A stretch of 64,000 nucleotides of DNA, from assembly GCA_001683735.1 (NCBI GenBank), contig LUGG01000024.1:496001-560000 (forward strand), read 5' to 3'. Of this stretch, positions 24,281 through 36,326 are shown in pieces. A model generated the notes under the pieces. That model saw only the letters and a program-made list of their open reading frames with translations. It was not told where the DNA came from and searched no databases. A program made the position numbers and the translations under genes. Each line of letters begins with the position of its first letter. Positions within the stretch are counted from its first letter, which is position 1. The DNA is from Grifola frondosa. Its lineage: Eukaryota > Basidiomycota > Agaricomycetes > Polyporales > Grifolaceae.

Positions 24281-26823
24281 TTCGCAGAACACAGAATATC
24301 GCGCATACAAGGATGAGTCATATTCAAAAGAGGTTGTCCACGATCGGATTAACCTTTCGGTGAGGGAGGTTAACTATGCGGTGCGATTTCTGGACTCCCG
24401 ACCGACCAACGCGCACGCGGCACACGTGACTTGCATTCTACCAAATATTCGGAGGGCAAATATGCTAGTCAAACGGACGTATGTCAACATCTCTAAAATA
24501 TAGAGCCTCGAATTACTCTTATTTAAGGACTGCAAATGTACTGAAGCATAAATAGATGAGCATACCTACGTGGTCGGCGGACGCAAAATACCGTACCCTA
24601 GAAATCAGGCTAGCTGCCGGTTGCACAACCTGCAAATATCGAGATACCCCTATTTCACATTAATACCTCTGGTGAGTTGAAATTCGCAATTTCCATAGTT
24701 CACGAGAGACGATGGAGGAGCAGGAGGAAACACGCTCTGGTGCCACACGCTAGTGATCGGTGCGGCATTTGCCGAACTACGATCGAACAAAGCTTCGTTG
24801 GAATTTTCCTCCTCATTTGTACGCATGTCTCTGTGGCTCGTGAATCATGAGCTCTTATGTCTTCGCTATCATCTCAGAGAGCACTGGCAGATCAGGCGGA
24901 CTTAGAGGGTCTTGAAGGAGACGGACGTTCATCGCGTGTGATTAGATGAAGAAGATGTGTACGTAGTAAGAGAAGCTTACTTTTGGAGGAGATTGTCGCA
25001 GAACAGGTGTGGCTATGACGGCCGGGGAAAGGGTTGCGCCACAGCTTCCCGTATTGATATCCGAGCGGATGAAGTGACCCCATTCACATGACATGGCCCT
25101 CCTTTGTTCACACAGGTAAGTTATACTTATCATATACATTACGATTGAGGTATCTGCTCACTTGGTTGTATTTGTAGAATTGGCGGTGGCACGGTCATTT
25201 ACTCTCGCGCGACCACTCGAAGTTTCCAGCCAGGAGAATGTCCCGGTTTCTCTAATATACGCCATGTCGAGATGTGCTCCAGTCTTTCAAAGTCAGCAAA
25301 TGCGGCGTTCCGAGCACCCGCATAAAATTTCTCATGTACGTGCGTAAACCGATCTACAGAAGAGCATATACATAAATTATTACTAGAAGATAATATGCCG
25401 CACTTTGGCTCATGGTTCAGCCTCAGAACAAGAGAGCTGTCTTCTGTATGGTACGCCGTGCCATTTAATGCGCTATGACCTTCTGATGTTTATCAATAAC
25501 CCATGATTTTCAGGATGTGGTTTTATAGTCTTGGGACATCACAGCATAGTCTCCTCATTCTCAGAAAAAATATAGGGTGCGCCGGTGTGTATCAGAAATA
25601 TGCAGTCCTGCCACATATGCTGTTCTGACATTCAGATGCACGCAAATCTCAGGATGTCCTGGAGAACTTATGTACACACAAAAGCAAACGCTTTGGGCAA
25701 GTCCACCGATACATTTTCAAACATGCGATAGCACACACATACTCGAAGCGCATACTACAAGGCAAAGTTCCAAACATAGACAAATGCGTCACATGAAGAC
25801 ATCTCAGCTGTCCGGGCGAATCAGATACTTAGGTACACAGACATGACTAGAGTATTTTTAACACTCATGAGAATATTGTGCGAATACGCAGATGGAACGG
25901 ATACTTTTAGAAATTCTCGCGAGTAACAAGCGCTGCGATAAGCAGTATTCGGCTCTTGCGATATCATCCTGTCTCATCGAAACCAGCTCAAACCACCTGC
26001 AGGAAGATCCATTACATCCACAAAACCAATGACGCATTCATATTCATGGGACCCACCACCGCTCTCTCTCTCCACGGGTGTCTCGACACGATTGCCATAT
26101 TCTCTTCCAGCAGACACGATCGCTCTGCACCTGAGTCGCCGCAATCGCAATATAGATAACGTATCGCAATTTAAACTCCTTGGCAGCCATGCGGTCTGCA
26201 GAACGATAGGGGAGCATCGAGCATCTGTTCGGAGTGGACCCCGCCGTTGAATACTAAACCTGACATTTCTGTGAGATCATGATCACTGGGTGTGGCCAGC
26301 TTCGCCTGCAGGCCTCGGTGGTAGTGGAGCTTGCACCGGGATATGCAGATAAGAGATTTCTCTCCAGCATCTGATTGTCTCAGAATAGCGACGCCGAGAA
26401 TCTGCTCTTACAGATTGCTACCACGCTGAGAGACGTTCGCCACATGCGAGCACTGTGGTCAGTCTTCTATGTATAATGAATCTCCGCGAGCTTGAATGAT
26501 AGATCATGCGACAGATCGTGCATACTATTCGATGATCTCCAGCTTACAGCAAGCACCTACATCAAGCCGTCCAGCTGACGTCGAAGACCGAGGGGTGGTG
26601 GGGCTGATCGTGTACGTGAGATGGATAACGCCATTTAATTGAGTAGTTCGTGATAAGCTGCGAATAAATGTCAATGTTCTGATATACAACCCGCGCGCTA
26701 GGCAACTACGCGCGGCGCGACACGTCGTCATTAGTCCGCCCGCCCGCCGTCCTCCCCAAACCCATCAAACAACCGGAAGAGAGAGAGGAGAAAAAAGAAC
26801 AATACAGCCGCTATGTCCAATAT
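24281..26823. other. Intergenic region; its last part is the inverted MFS 3' flank
   Basis: 24281-26096 contains no gene that I can support. From about 26097 the sequence is the reverse complement of 582-1306. Confidence 0.5.
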
Positions 26824-27420
26824 CTAAACATCTGACGCCTTGTCTTTCTCGTCGTAGTCTTTGTCCTCGTGGCGGACCTCTGCGACGGCCCTGGCGGTCG
26901 CCTCCTGGAGCTCCTGGAGCTCCTCGCCGTCGAAGAGCGCAGAGGTCTCCTCGAGCGTGTGGTTCTTCGTCTCCACGATGAAGAAGTACAGGAACACGAA
27001 CTCGAACACGAGCCAGCAGCAGTACACGATCTATATACCATGAGTCGTGAGCGGAGAGCGGGAAGGAAGAGGAAGGAGGGGGACGCACGTAGTACTTCCA
27101 GGCGATCTTCTTGAGGGCGATGGGGTTGACGTATTGGTTGAAGATGAGGGCGACGGAGATGGTGAAGTTGAACACGTTGAAGCCCTTCGCGCGCAGCGAG
27201 TACGGCAGGATCTCCAGCGTGTACGACACGATGAGCGCCGTGAACGCCACGCTGCGGGACGTCAGCACGTGCTAAATACAGGCGAGGAGGGAGACTTACT
27301 CGTAGAAGGCATAGAAGAGGAAGATGAAGGCGATGACGGCGTGCGCCGCGGCGTTGTTCCCGTGCAGCGCATACTGCGCGGAACTCACGGTCTGCATCGT
27401 GAAGCACACCGCCATCCCAC
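26097..27420. repeat. Inverted duplication block A, right arm (partner 1-1306)
   Basis: This arm contains the last exons and 3' flank of the intact MFS gene and matches 1-1306 in reverse complement with scattered substitutions. The left arm is cut by the window edge, so the true length is unknown. Confidence 0.85.
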
Positions 27421-28946
27421 CCGCGCTCGTCAGGAATAGGAAACGCCGCCCGAGGCGGTCCACCATGAAAGAGGCGCCAACCGCCCATATCAGATTCCAT
27501 ATTGCCAGGCACCTGCAACACGTCAGCGTGAGCTAGCGTGAGTGAGTGGAGGAGGGGCGTACCCAGTGACGACGAGCTGGATGCTGGTGTCGGTGATGCC
27601 GATGGTGTCGAAGACCTTGTTGAGGTAGTACGAGACGAGCCCATTGCCGGACCACTGCGAGAACCATGCGAGCGCGACGATGATCACCATTCGCTTGCGG
27701 TTCCCCCGCGTGTTGAACAGCGCCTTCCACCCGACATTCTTGCTTGCTGTGGAGGATATCAGATATCGCGATGTGTGGAAAATGTGCCACACGGCGCACC
27801 TTCGCGGTCGAGCCGGATTGCGGTCTTTATCTCCTCGAACTCATACTGCACGAGCGCATCATTCTCGTTGCCGTCCGCGTGGTAATACGCGAGCGTGTGC
27901 AGAGCGGCCTTCTCCTTGCCCGCCGCAACGAGGTAACGCGGGCTTTCTGGGACGAGCAAGACGAGGAAGAACTGCAGGATGGAGGGGAGGGCCTGAACAA
28001 TGGACGGGATGCGCCAGCACCACTCATTGTTGATCTTGGAGGTGCCGAATGATGTCCAGGATGCGCTTAATGGGGTTGAATTAGCCACCGGTACGTCAGG
28101 CGTGAGAAAAATGGACAGATGCGCACATAATGTTACCCGAATACCATAAGCTGTTGTAAAGCGAGGTGAGCGGGGCACGGTATGGTGGATAGGAAATCTC
28201 CACAATGAGCATCGGTGCGGCGTTTGCTATTAATAACCGTGAGCGTGCGCGTGCATGAGAACCCGTGGAATGATCCCACCAGCAAATGTCAAACCAAATC
28301 CAACGAGGAACCTGAGCGGTCACGCATTAGCTCCGCACCAGCGCGTGCTGCTGCAGTCAGCTGATTATCACTGCGTACCTCGCACCGATGAACATGCCGA
28401 TGTTGCGAGAGGCAGACTGGACTGCGATGCCGACGAGCATAACAAGTGCGCCTATCCAGATGGTTGGCCGACGGCCAATGCCGTCGGAGAGGTATGGCGC
28501 GAAGGGATAACCTGCTAAAGCGCCGATGTTCTGCACGGTGTGGGTGAGTCAAGTCGTAACCCAGGAAGAAGAGTTGTGCACTCACTTGGATGGCAGTAAG
28601 AAGACCGAGAGTTGGACCTTGAGGCTGATTGAAATAATCATTCCATAGGGGCATAGACTGGAAACTGTTCAACAAACTGCCATCGTATCCACTGGTCGAG
28701 GACGTGATGAGCCTGGCAAAAAAGAAAGTGAGTACCTCGCTATAGAAGATGGCGCACTACTCACAGCAAGACCAGCCATGCGTGAAGTATTATAAGCCTG
28801 TACAAAGCAAATGTCAGTGGATTGCATTGCAAGAACCGGGGAAATAGTACGGCGTACCGTCTGTTGCTATACCATGTTCTGCTGGGGTCGATGAGATGGG
28901 TGAACGCAGCGTTGCGGTCCGAGGATGTTGCGGCGCCGCCAGCCAT
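26824..28946 (-). CDS. MFS sugar transporter (lactose permease/hexose transporter type), complete
   Basis: This is a plasma-membrane sugar:proton symporter of the major facilitator family. From ATG 28946 (MAGGAATSSDRNAAFTHL) about ten short exons give helix 1 as LITSSTSGYDGSLLNSF, which carries the GYDG signature and is followed by QSMPLWNDYFN. Next come PESPRYLVAAGKEKAA (family motif after helix 6), DRLGRRFLFL (helix 8-9 loop motif) and the C-terminal VETKNHTLEETSALF, with TAG at 26826-26824. All signatures are intact, so it should be functional. Family knowledge puts lactose, cellobiose or hexoses among likely substrates, and the sequence does not decide which. The last third is duplicated in inverted form at 1-581. 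Confidence 0.88.
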
Positions 28947-30067
28947 GGGGATGTGGCAAGATAGAGTGGAGGGAGTGAGCCCCGAGAAGTTGACGAACGC
29001 GAAGGAGCAACGGACGTTTTATATCGTTCAATAAGATGCCGGATATGGCCCAGGTGACCTCAGGTCAGATTTCTCCAAATTTCTCCAGAGTGGCAGCTTC
29101 GTCCAAGTTTCCCCGCGCTCTCCCACCGACCCCACTAGCCGCACGTCCCCTGCTACAGACGCTGCCTTTCGTTTCAGGCACACACATCGACACACATCAA
29201 CAGAAGCCTACTCGGAATCTCCCCCACCACGGGCGCCACAGACTAGTCTTCGACCCTCGGCGCACCGAGTCTATGTATCCTAGCTTGGACTTGGCATCCC
29301 CATTTCGAACGGTGTATTTCTCGATCCTGTCAAACAGCTATCAGTCAATTCGGAAATGACATCGTAAATGAATGCTCAGGTGCTCACAGGCCAAGCAAGC
29401 GTCTCGGTACAGAATGAGTCTAGGCGAGGCCCGACGTAGGCACGGCTGAGAGAATGCCTTAATATCTTCGTTCAAAGGTATCTAAGCTAGACGTTAAGTG
29501 TCTCAGTATCCATGAGTTGAAGTACATGTTTCACAAAATGCACGACAACGTCGCATTCGCTATCTGTGTGGCATATTAGAGACGCGAATTGCCGAGCGGC
29601 GACCGAGCAGCATTGCATCAAGACGAGGTGACAGAGACATGTGCGGAAGAATGCTCGAGCTGTGATTTGACTGTCAAAATTAGCATTGACCCATCTGCGA
29701 AGCTGAGTATTGAGTGCCGAGTAAGTACACCCTGTGAGAAATTACGTTCACAAAATGCCGCATACATCGATAAGATTGGCACGTACGGGCCGGCCCTCGC
29801 AGATGGCACAACAGTATTTTCCAGCTTCGATTACGAGAGCTACCAACATCCAAGGCATCGCGTCGTCTGTCGTGCGGTGTATTTCAGTGGCTCCAGCATG
29901 CGTGCGCACAACCTAATTCAAGTTAGCAGGAATCCAAGAGACGGCAATCAACTGCAACCAACGCCACAGAATCCCAAAATAGAACTCAAGTGCAGACTAA
30001 ACGATGGACAAATGCTATAACTGAGCATACTGGGAGAAAACGCTCCACAAAATGTACTTTACTGTAC
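28947..30067. other. Intergenic region containing a small duplicated fragment
   Basis: 29304-29427 is a diverged copy of 23992-24107 (an intron/exon edge of the hypothetical gene at 23471-24280). From about 29690 the sequence is the inverted partner of the 4.0-4.3 kb flank. An open frame at 29589-30020 runs through this flank and is probably fortuitous. Confidence 0.55.
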
Positions 30068-32545
30068 CTAGTCTAGTCTTATTTTCTCACTGCGGAAATC
30101 GTAGGGTTAGGTCGAGAGGAACGAGGTGTGGGGGAGGCCACGTACAAGAACTCGCGGCGGTGAGAAGACTTGTCGTAAAAGAGGTTGGTCATAGAACCGC
30201 GGGGGTGGCGGTCGATGTAAAATGTAGCCCAAGAGTTCTCGTGGAGAAAAGCGATCTCGCAAAGCTGCGAGAGCCGGAAGACATCGGCGACGATCTGCGC
30301 TTGCTTCTCGAAGACACGGTGACGTCCGGTTTTGACGTGCCGTAGAGGGTGGTAGGGGGAAGGGAGGTTAAGACGTAGAACATGTAGCTCCTTCAATCGG
30401 GACAACATGGTGACGATTTCATTCTGAGAATCGATGTGTTCAGCTAGGGGGAATGAAACTGAGCCTAGCGCAAAAAAAAGCACACACCATAGGAGCTCTC
30501 TCGTTGTCATGCGAAGGGTATCGATGAATCTCCAGGACGCGAAGCTGAGGGAACATGCCCACAACAGATTCTATCATCCGCGGGTCATTGCTGTCCACTT
30601 GATACATTATCTCCAATCGCTCCAAGGCGACGAAGCTCCGAATGTCCAGGATGCGTAGGAGATCGGTCCCGGACAGCAATAAGGTGCGATTGGATCTCGT
30701 TATGGCTCTGTAATGATGCGGAGAGTCTCCTATAGAGAGACCTCGAAGCTCCGAGGGTAAATGGGAAAATATCTGGTCGTCAGGATGTGGGTATGATATA
30801 GTGAACTATCGCAGGTTGGAAAGGTTTACATCCCTCCGAGAACCTCTGGGCCAGAGCAGGAGAGGAGATTGGCTTCGTTGGGGGGGGGGGGGGTTTCAGC
30901 GTCAGAGAGGTCATGGAGGGCATGACAGCGAGAAGAGAAAGAAGAGAGACAGTGGGACCGGGACAGAATCCGTACAAGGTCAACTGCCGGAGATGTGGCC
31001 ATGTTTGAGCGGCCATTAGTGAATAATAAGCCGTTTCTAAGGGTATTGTGACCGACTCGAGCGTAGAATGGGATCGTTCTAAGATCCAACAGATCCACAG
31101 GGTTTCGCGAAGACTCAGTTCGTCCGTGCTATCTTTGCGAGACCATAATGCATGATAGCCTGCATTGTCAAGCTTCCGGAGAGATAGCCGCATTGAAGAG
31201 AGGTCCTCGATGTCAAACGAAGACTCGGGAGGCCACTTCATGAATGCCATCTCCACATTCTGGAGGGCAGGCATCGAAAACAATACTTTGAGGCTGTGCC
31301 AAGGCAATGGCTCGATGCATCCTTTGAATGAAATCGTATGCAAGGCATGTAGATGTGGCAATAAGGAATCGAATTCGACACAGAACTGTGGGACCGAGGT
31401 CGGTGACCGCCAAAGGTTCACGACGCTGGATTAGCGGTCAGAGGCTGAGAAGGTGCCTAGCAAGTTTATCTATGACGCACCGAATATAAGGCCATATATT
31501 AGGCGGTGGAAAGATTTCGCCACCTCTAATAAACCCAAGGGTGCATTTGCGGAACCTGAATGGTAAGCATGCGTAGCGCAACCGATGCGACACCATGGAA
31601 GTGCTACGGAGACCAAACGCTTGAATGTTTTCAAGAATAAGGTAGAGAACATCATCAGCGATGTTCTCAAGATTCAATCGACTAGATTCAAAATGCATCA
31701 GCATTATCACAATGGAAGTACAGATGAGATAGAGGAGAGCATACGAGGCAGCCTGAGATGCATTGCATACTGTTGGAGTTGGCGTCACAAGGGCATACTC
31801 AAACTCTGATCCAGACGCGTGTCGCAAGCCATTTTTGAGGAGAAATGTTACTTTTGAGGCCCGCTCCCGTGGAGGCAGAAAACTCAACGTGGTTTGAGTA
31901 CTGAGTATGCGGTGGAGAGCGGTCCGCACGGGCCGATGGTATTACCTGTGGGCGTCGAACTCAGCAATCCAGTCTACTCGGACTACCCTGCATAGATTCA
32001 GAGATCGTACCCCCCTCCTCAAAATACCTCTAGCTACAGCAGAAAATTGCTTCTAGTCTTCACCTACGACAGTCCGTCAGCCGAAAATACTTACCTTCAC
32101 TTCACCTCACACACTACCAGGATTGCAGCACCGACGGAGGATGACAGAGAGTCTTGCCATAGTACGCGGAAGCATCCATTATGTTCCCCTGATTCCAGTG
32201 GGGAACTCGAGGAAGGCCGCCTAATTCAACAGGTATGGATATCTCCAGTCTAAAATTCGATGGGAAGCTGATGATCCGACGTCTTCAATATATAAGTAAC
32301 AGGGTCTGTTTGTCCAGCTGTCCGCATCCCCTTCAAGCGAGTCATGTCACAGACCACGGGAACAAACACTTTCACCCATGGCCACGACACCTTCCAAACA
32401 TGGTACAAAGTCATAGGCGACCTCAAATCTGGCGGCCGTTCTCTTGTCACTCTTCATGGTGGACCAGGCCTGTCGCATCATTACATACTGTCTCACATCG
32501 ACCTCTGCGCCTCGCACCCCATCCCAGTCGTCTTCTACGACCAAG
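29690..32545. repeat. Inverted duplication block B, right arm (partner 1307-4310)
   Basis: The arm holds the F-box pseudogene and the first about 200 bp of the peptidase pseudogene, collinear and inverted relative to 1307-4310. Outside the arm the peptidase continues, whereas in the left arm it is cut at 1306/1307. Confidence 0.8.
30068..31704 (-). pseudogene. F-box/LRR-like protein, decayed copy of 2252-3919
   Basis: The homology runs the full length of the intact copy, from the F-box (LENIADDVLYLILENI) through the LRR-like region to the last exon. Two lesions are visible on the minus strand. The first is a 14-base C run (plus-strand G run, 30880-30893) that changes the frame after SLTLK. 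The second is a TAG in the intact copy's frame about 60 bases further on (NLR-stop, where the good copy reads NLRDLV). The intron before the LRLNL exon is conserved. It is most likely a pseudogene created by the inverted duplication. The length of the homopolymer should be verified before the frame change is believed. Confidence 0.8.
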
Positions 32546-33299
32546 TTGGGAGCGGAAAGTCATCTCATGTGAAGGATAAACCCAAGGAATTCTGGGAACT
32601 CGATCTGTTCATGGACGAGCTCGATAGCCTCCTCGAACACCTCGGCATTCGCGACAACTTCGATCTTCTCGGTCATTCGTAGGGCGGCATGTTTGCTAGT
32701 CATTATGCTGCCACACGGTGCCTCCAGGCTTGCAACATCTCGTTATTGTCGGTGCGGGGGCGTCGATGGAGCTGTGGCTCGAGGAACTGAACAATCTGCG
32801 TATGTTATTGCCGCAGGACGTGCTGAAGACGTACGAGGACGATGGTACTACGGACAGCGCGGAGTATCGCGGAGCATTGAAAGTGTTCTACAAGAAGCAC
32901 ATGTGCTCACTCAATCCTTGGTCGGAGCTTCTGCTCAAATCATTCTCGATCGTGAACGAGGATCCCACCATCAATGATGCGATGTACGTGTACCATTCCA
33001 CTCACATCTGTCCGCCTCTCTTGTGTCGTAAAGCGTGGCTGAACATGAATCAGGTTCGGAGACTTTTTTCCCGTGCAATGTCACGATGAAGACGTGGTCT
33101 ATCGTCGATAAGCTGGAGGATGTTTCAAGTTCGACATTGGCGATCAACAGTCGACGACGAAGGACAGGATGTGGCGAACATGCCTTTCTTCTTGAAGACT
33201 CCGCATGTGAAGTGGGCACAGTTCGCGCTTACACGCAGATAGCGATGTACGAAGAACGGGAGAGATATTACAGAGTCGTCGCAGATTTTTGTCGTAGTT
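32344..33299 (+). pseudogene. Proline-iminopeptidase-like alpha/beta hydrolase, decayed (copy 2)
   Basis: An S33-type hydrolase that in intact form removes N-terminal residues, classically proline, or acts as an amino-acid amidase. The frame from ATG 32344 includes LHGGPGLSHHYI and runs to the nucleophile elbow, where G-H-S-W-G-G has become GHS-stop-GG (TAG at 32680-32682, one change from TGG). Further losses follow: a one-base frame change near 32720 (after AATRC), and another in the region that in copy 3 carries the catalytic acid (near 33150). The histidine segment near 33220-33245 is garbled. It is head-to-head with the F-box pseudogene and convergent with the UstYa gene at 33604-34305. 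Confidence 0.85.
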
Positions 33300-33603
33300 T
33301 CGGAACAACATCTGAATGGGTTCCGCCCAGGTTCGTCACCGGACATACTTCTCCATTCCTACTAGTCTCTCTAATTCGCACTTAACAGTCCGTCGAGAGA
33401 ATGCTTTGAGCATATTCCACTGGACGCCGCTCGTCATGATTGTATTTGTCGCTTTCATTCTAATGCAAAACTCTTCATCAAGAAGTTCTCCCGTGCACAT
33501 TTTATTGTCCGGCTCGTCTCCTAGTATTCATTCGCGCATCGTCGATTGAAAAATTCATATAGGATTTCCGGGAGGCGATGCGGGAATACAGAGTGGACGA
33601 CAC

Positions 33604-34305
33604 TCATCCCTTCCTCCTAGAATACGCCTCGTGATTCCTGTTCGCCTCCGAATACACCTTCGACCAATCCCTGCATACCGTCTCGTAACTCCGAAATGCC
33701 GTCGCACCAGTATTCCGTGCAGGCTCTATCCTCAGATTCGGGCGACACAAGATCGACTGTCGGAGATAGTTCATGCAGTGACGAACGAGCGAGGACGGAT
33801 CCTGGGAAGGTGCATTGTACTGTTCGCGTATGATGTCGAGGCATTTGAGCTGATGGAACAATGTGACGGTATACACCCGTGGATCCGGCGACCGGGTATC
33901 ATCGTCGATGTAGACGACATGTCCGCCATCTGGAATCAGCCAAGCGAATTCCTGTGCGCCTTCGTCCGTATCGTGCTGATAATGAGTGGAATAGGCGATG
34001 TGCATCGCCACAGGTTCGTCGAAGGAGGGCGCGAACGAGAGAGAATCTAGGAAGAAAGTGAGCGAAGCTGCGTGTCGACCATTGAGGAAGGCGTGAGTGC
34101 ACGAACCTGGCTTGGGTGCAGGACTGCGAGAAACTAGGCCCACGTTCGTGGCGGGTGGAAGACCGAGGAGAATTAGCGGAGAGAGGAGGAGGGCGACAGT
34201 CACAAGCAGGAGACCGATAGTACGCACGACGAGGTGCCATGGTTGGAGGCTGATGATGAAGGGTGGTTTTACGGCCATCTGATGAGACGCGCTCACGACG
34301 GGCAC
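33604..34305 (-). CDS. UstYa/DUF3328-family protein, intact copy
   Basis: UstYa-type proteins are fungal enzymes with two HxxHC-like metal motifs. Characterised members act in oxidative cyclisation of ribosomal peptides and in other secondary-metabolite steps. From ATG 34305 the frame has one N-terminal membrane anchor (HLVVRTIGLLLVTVALLLS), a lumenal domain with EFAWLIPDGGHVVYIDD, motif 1 as FHQLKCLDIIRE, motif 2 as HCMNYLRQSILC, and VCRDWSKVYSEANRN before TAG 33606-33604. HQL[KR]C in place of HQLHC is, from memory, usual in basidiomycete members. The frame is open throughout (233 codons). A possible 64-nt intron (GTTCGT..CTAG) after APKP would shorten it without changing frame. The mirror copy at 62963-63662 carries a 2-bp deletion. 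Confidence 0.85.
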   Translation of the reverse strand: MPVVSASHQMAVKPPFIISLQPWHLVVRTIGLLLVTVALLLSPLILLGLPPATNVGLVSRSPAPKPGSCTHAFLNGRHAASLTFFLDSLSFAPSFDEPVAMHIAYSTHYQHDTDEGAQEFAWLIPDGGHVVYIDDDTRSPDPRVYTVTLFHQLKCLDIIREQYNAPSQDPSSLVRHCMNYLRQSILCRPNLRIEPARNTGATAFRSYETVCRDWSKVYSEANRNHEAYSRRKG

Positions 34306-34463
34306 CGGTGATATGAATTAAAGGGTTTGTAGTGCGACGGGGGGGAAGGGGGGGGGGGGGTTCGACGCTCGGTGGGAGCACTGACTCTGTTAGATAGGTA
34401 ATACCTGAGTGAAGATAGAGTATCTGAAATGCCCTGTGATACGCTCACCCGCGACTATCGTGA

Positions 34464-34886
34464 CTAATTCCGCAAATTCAGAATCATCAGGACATCGGGA
34501 AACGTGAGCGCGCACACTCCGAAAGTGAAGCTGAATTTGAAAGCGAAAGCGCTGACGGCCTTGATGAGATAGAAGAGAAGAGCCAGGAGCGCGATCTAGG
34601 CTTTACAGCACCAGGGACAGAACCAACAGGTGCATTGCGTACTCGGGTTCCTCACTGGTTAGTCGAACGTGACATCTGGACTTTTGAGAGATCAAATCTT
34701 CATAATAATGGAGGGTTTATGACGTTACGGGATAGCGGATATCTCCAGGTGCAAGATCGCACGAAACCTGCGCCGCTGCGGAGCAGAATCGGATGTGTTC
34801 GAAGCATGAGCACAAGAATATCCGTACCACACTTTTGGCTTCTCACAGCGCACAGAAATGCCATGAGGCTGTGCATTCGGACTTGA
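34464..34886 (+). other. Exon-like open segment with acidic serine-rich N part, unidentified
   Basis: After an acceptor-like AAATTCAG an uninterrupted frame encodes a charged stretch (HSESEAEFESES, DGLDEIEEKSQERD) and then a mixed region ending RLCIRT-stop. It has no ATG until 34720. The composition looks coded rather than random, but no upstream exon could be attached and no family is recognised. It is duplicated at 62384-62806. Confidence 0.3.
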
Positions 34887-35428
34887 TTGTTTTCTATCTC
34901 CGGCATATACATAGTATACGCCCATATCTGAACAGCTGACATCTGTTACATCTCACAGACCGTGAACGCCGACATGCGTGCCGCAGCAGGATTCTTGATT
35001 GTGACTGCCGCTCACAACATAGTCAACACCTGTGGGATTCGATTAGCACGCTCTGTTTGGATCGCGACATACCGATCACCGCCAGCACCCTAGACGTACT
35101 TCCTAAGAACGCGCCTGGCGTTGAGCCCTCCTGTGTGATTTGATTGCGCGCTCGGCATTTTCGGCTTGAAATAAGAAAGCTCCAGCTTCCCAGGAGACTA
35201 TATTTCCAGCCGCGATGCCTTATCTATAATATCCTGATCAACACAATCAGAATATGATACCAATCTTTCGTCTCAAATAAAACATATCCTGATTCCTGTA
35301 ATTGTCACACAGAGTGTGACTTCATTCGAAATACCATTCTTCCACTCGTCATTTGAACCTTCATACCGTAGAGTGCTGCGTAATAAAGATCGCTAGAGGA
35401 AATAGACGTCAGTACCGGACGAAAAGTG

Positions 35429-36326
35429 TCAACCGACTGGAATCATCGCACCGGTCCTCGGATCCACCTTGTCTTGCCACCACTCCGCACGGCATCCTTC
35501 CTCGTCCGCAGCCGGAGTACACGTTAACTCGAATGTCAGCACCTCGTCCAACAGACAGAAGAACCGCTCATGCCAAACAGTCTCCGTCGTCGGGTTCACT
35601 TCCACTACACCTACTTTGGCCACACGTGGCGGACGCGTCTTATAGTTCACCTCCGTCGTGTCCAGAGGCACGGTCGCGTTGAGCCGGTATACATTAAGCA
35701 TAAACGTGTTCATCGACGCTGCAATCGACGACCCCGGCTCCATCCTTAGCCGTAGCTCGCAAAATTCCATTCCGTAGTCGATCGCTCGAAATTGTATGAT
35801 GCTCGACACCTGTTGCCATCCGGCAGTATCAGAATTCATTGTGATAACAGTCCACGATGACACTGGCACTCACCGTGTTCGAGACATGCACACGTCTATC
35901 TTCCGGAGTGATCGTCCCAATCCGCGACATATATGCTCTGGCATCGTCGTCGAATACTTTCTCTCTGTGAGCCGAGTCGACCTGAGTGATCAGGATCGGG
36001 TAGTTGTCGAACTGGCGCGGAATCGGCGGCGAAGGTCGGGCGATCTCGTCCAGGCCAATGTACTGAGACGGACGGCGGAGATGGTGGATGTCCTTCTGTG
36101 TCATCCGAGACGCTGTCGGTAAGTCTGCACGATCGAGGGGGTAGAACACGGTGACGAAGATATTCGCAAAGGTGCATGCTAGACAGATGATGACCGTCCA
36201 GGGGCCTATGGATGGTACAGTACGCGTACTGGTCGTCAGAGTGGCGTCCGATACCTCAGACTCGACTTCGTCATCTGAGAACGAGCTCAAAGGTAGGTAT
36301 TTGCCTGCCAGAGAGAAAGGAGACAT
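35429..36326 (-). CDS. Conserved single-pass membrane protein of unknown function
   Basis: Two exons are separated by an intron of about 65 nt (GTGAGTGCC..CAACAG, about 35811-35874). The start MSPFSLAGKYLPLSSFSDD is followed by an acidic segment, one membrane helix (GPWTVIICLACTFANIFVTV) and a long exposed domain. That domain has LRRPSQYIGLDEI, PPIPRQFDNYPILI, MSRIGTITPEDRRV, then after the intron VSSIIQFRAIDYGMEFCELR, YKTRPPRVAKVG and EEGCRAEWWQDK. Proteins with this LRRPSQ[YF]IG..E..RP plus FR..D.GME.C layout are common hypothetical proteins in Agaricomycetes. I know of no function. Two or more cysteines in the exposed half suggest an ER or extracellular location. The mirror copy at 60944-61841 is identical in protein sequence as far as I compared. 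Confidence 0.82.

Noticed and set aside
26811..27644. Long minus-strand open frame of 277 codons rich in arginine and serine
   Set aside because: It is an alternative frame through exons and introns of the MFS transporter; the spliced transporter frame has all family motifs.
29589..30020. 143-codon frame upstream of the F-box pseudogene's 3' end
   Set aside because: It lies in duplicated 3' flank; the homologous stretch at 4.0-4.3 kb does not keep the frame on the corresponding strand.
34134..34305. HQLKC in the arm UstYa copies as a lost catalytic motif
   Set aside because: HQL[KR]C is, to my knowledge, common in basidiomycete members, and the second motif and CRDW segment are intact.
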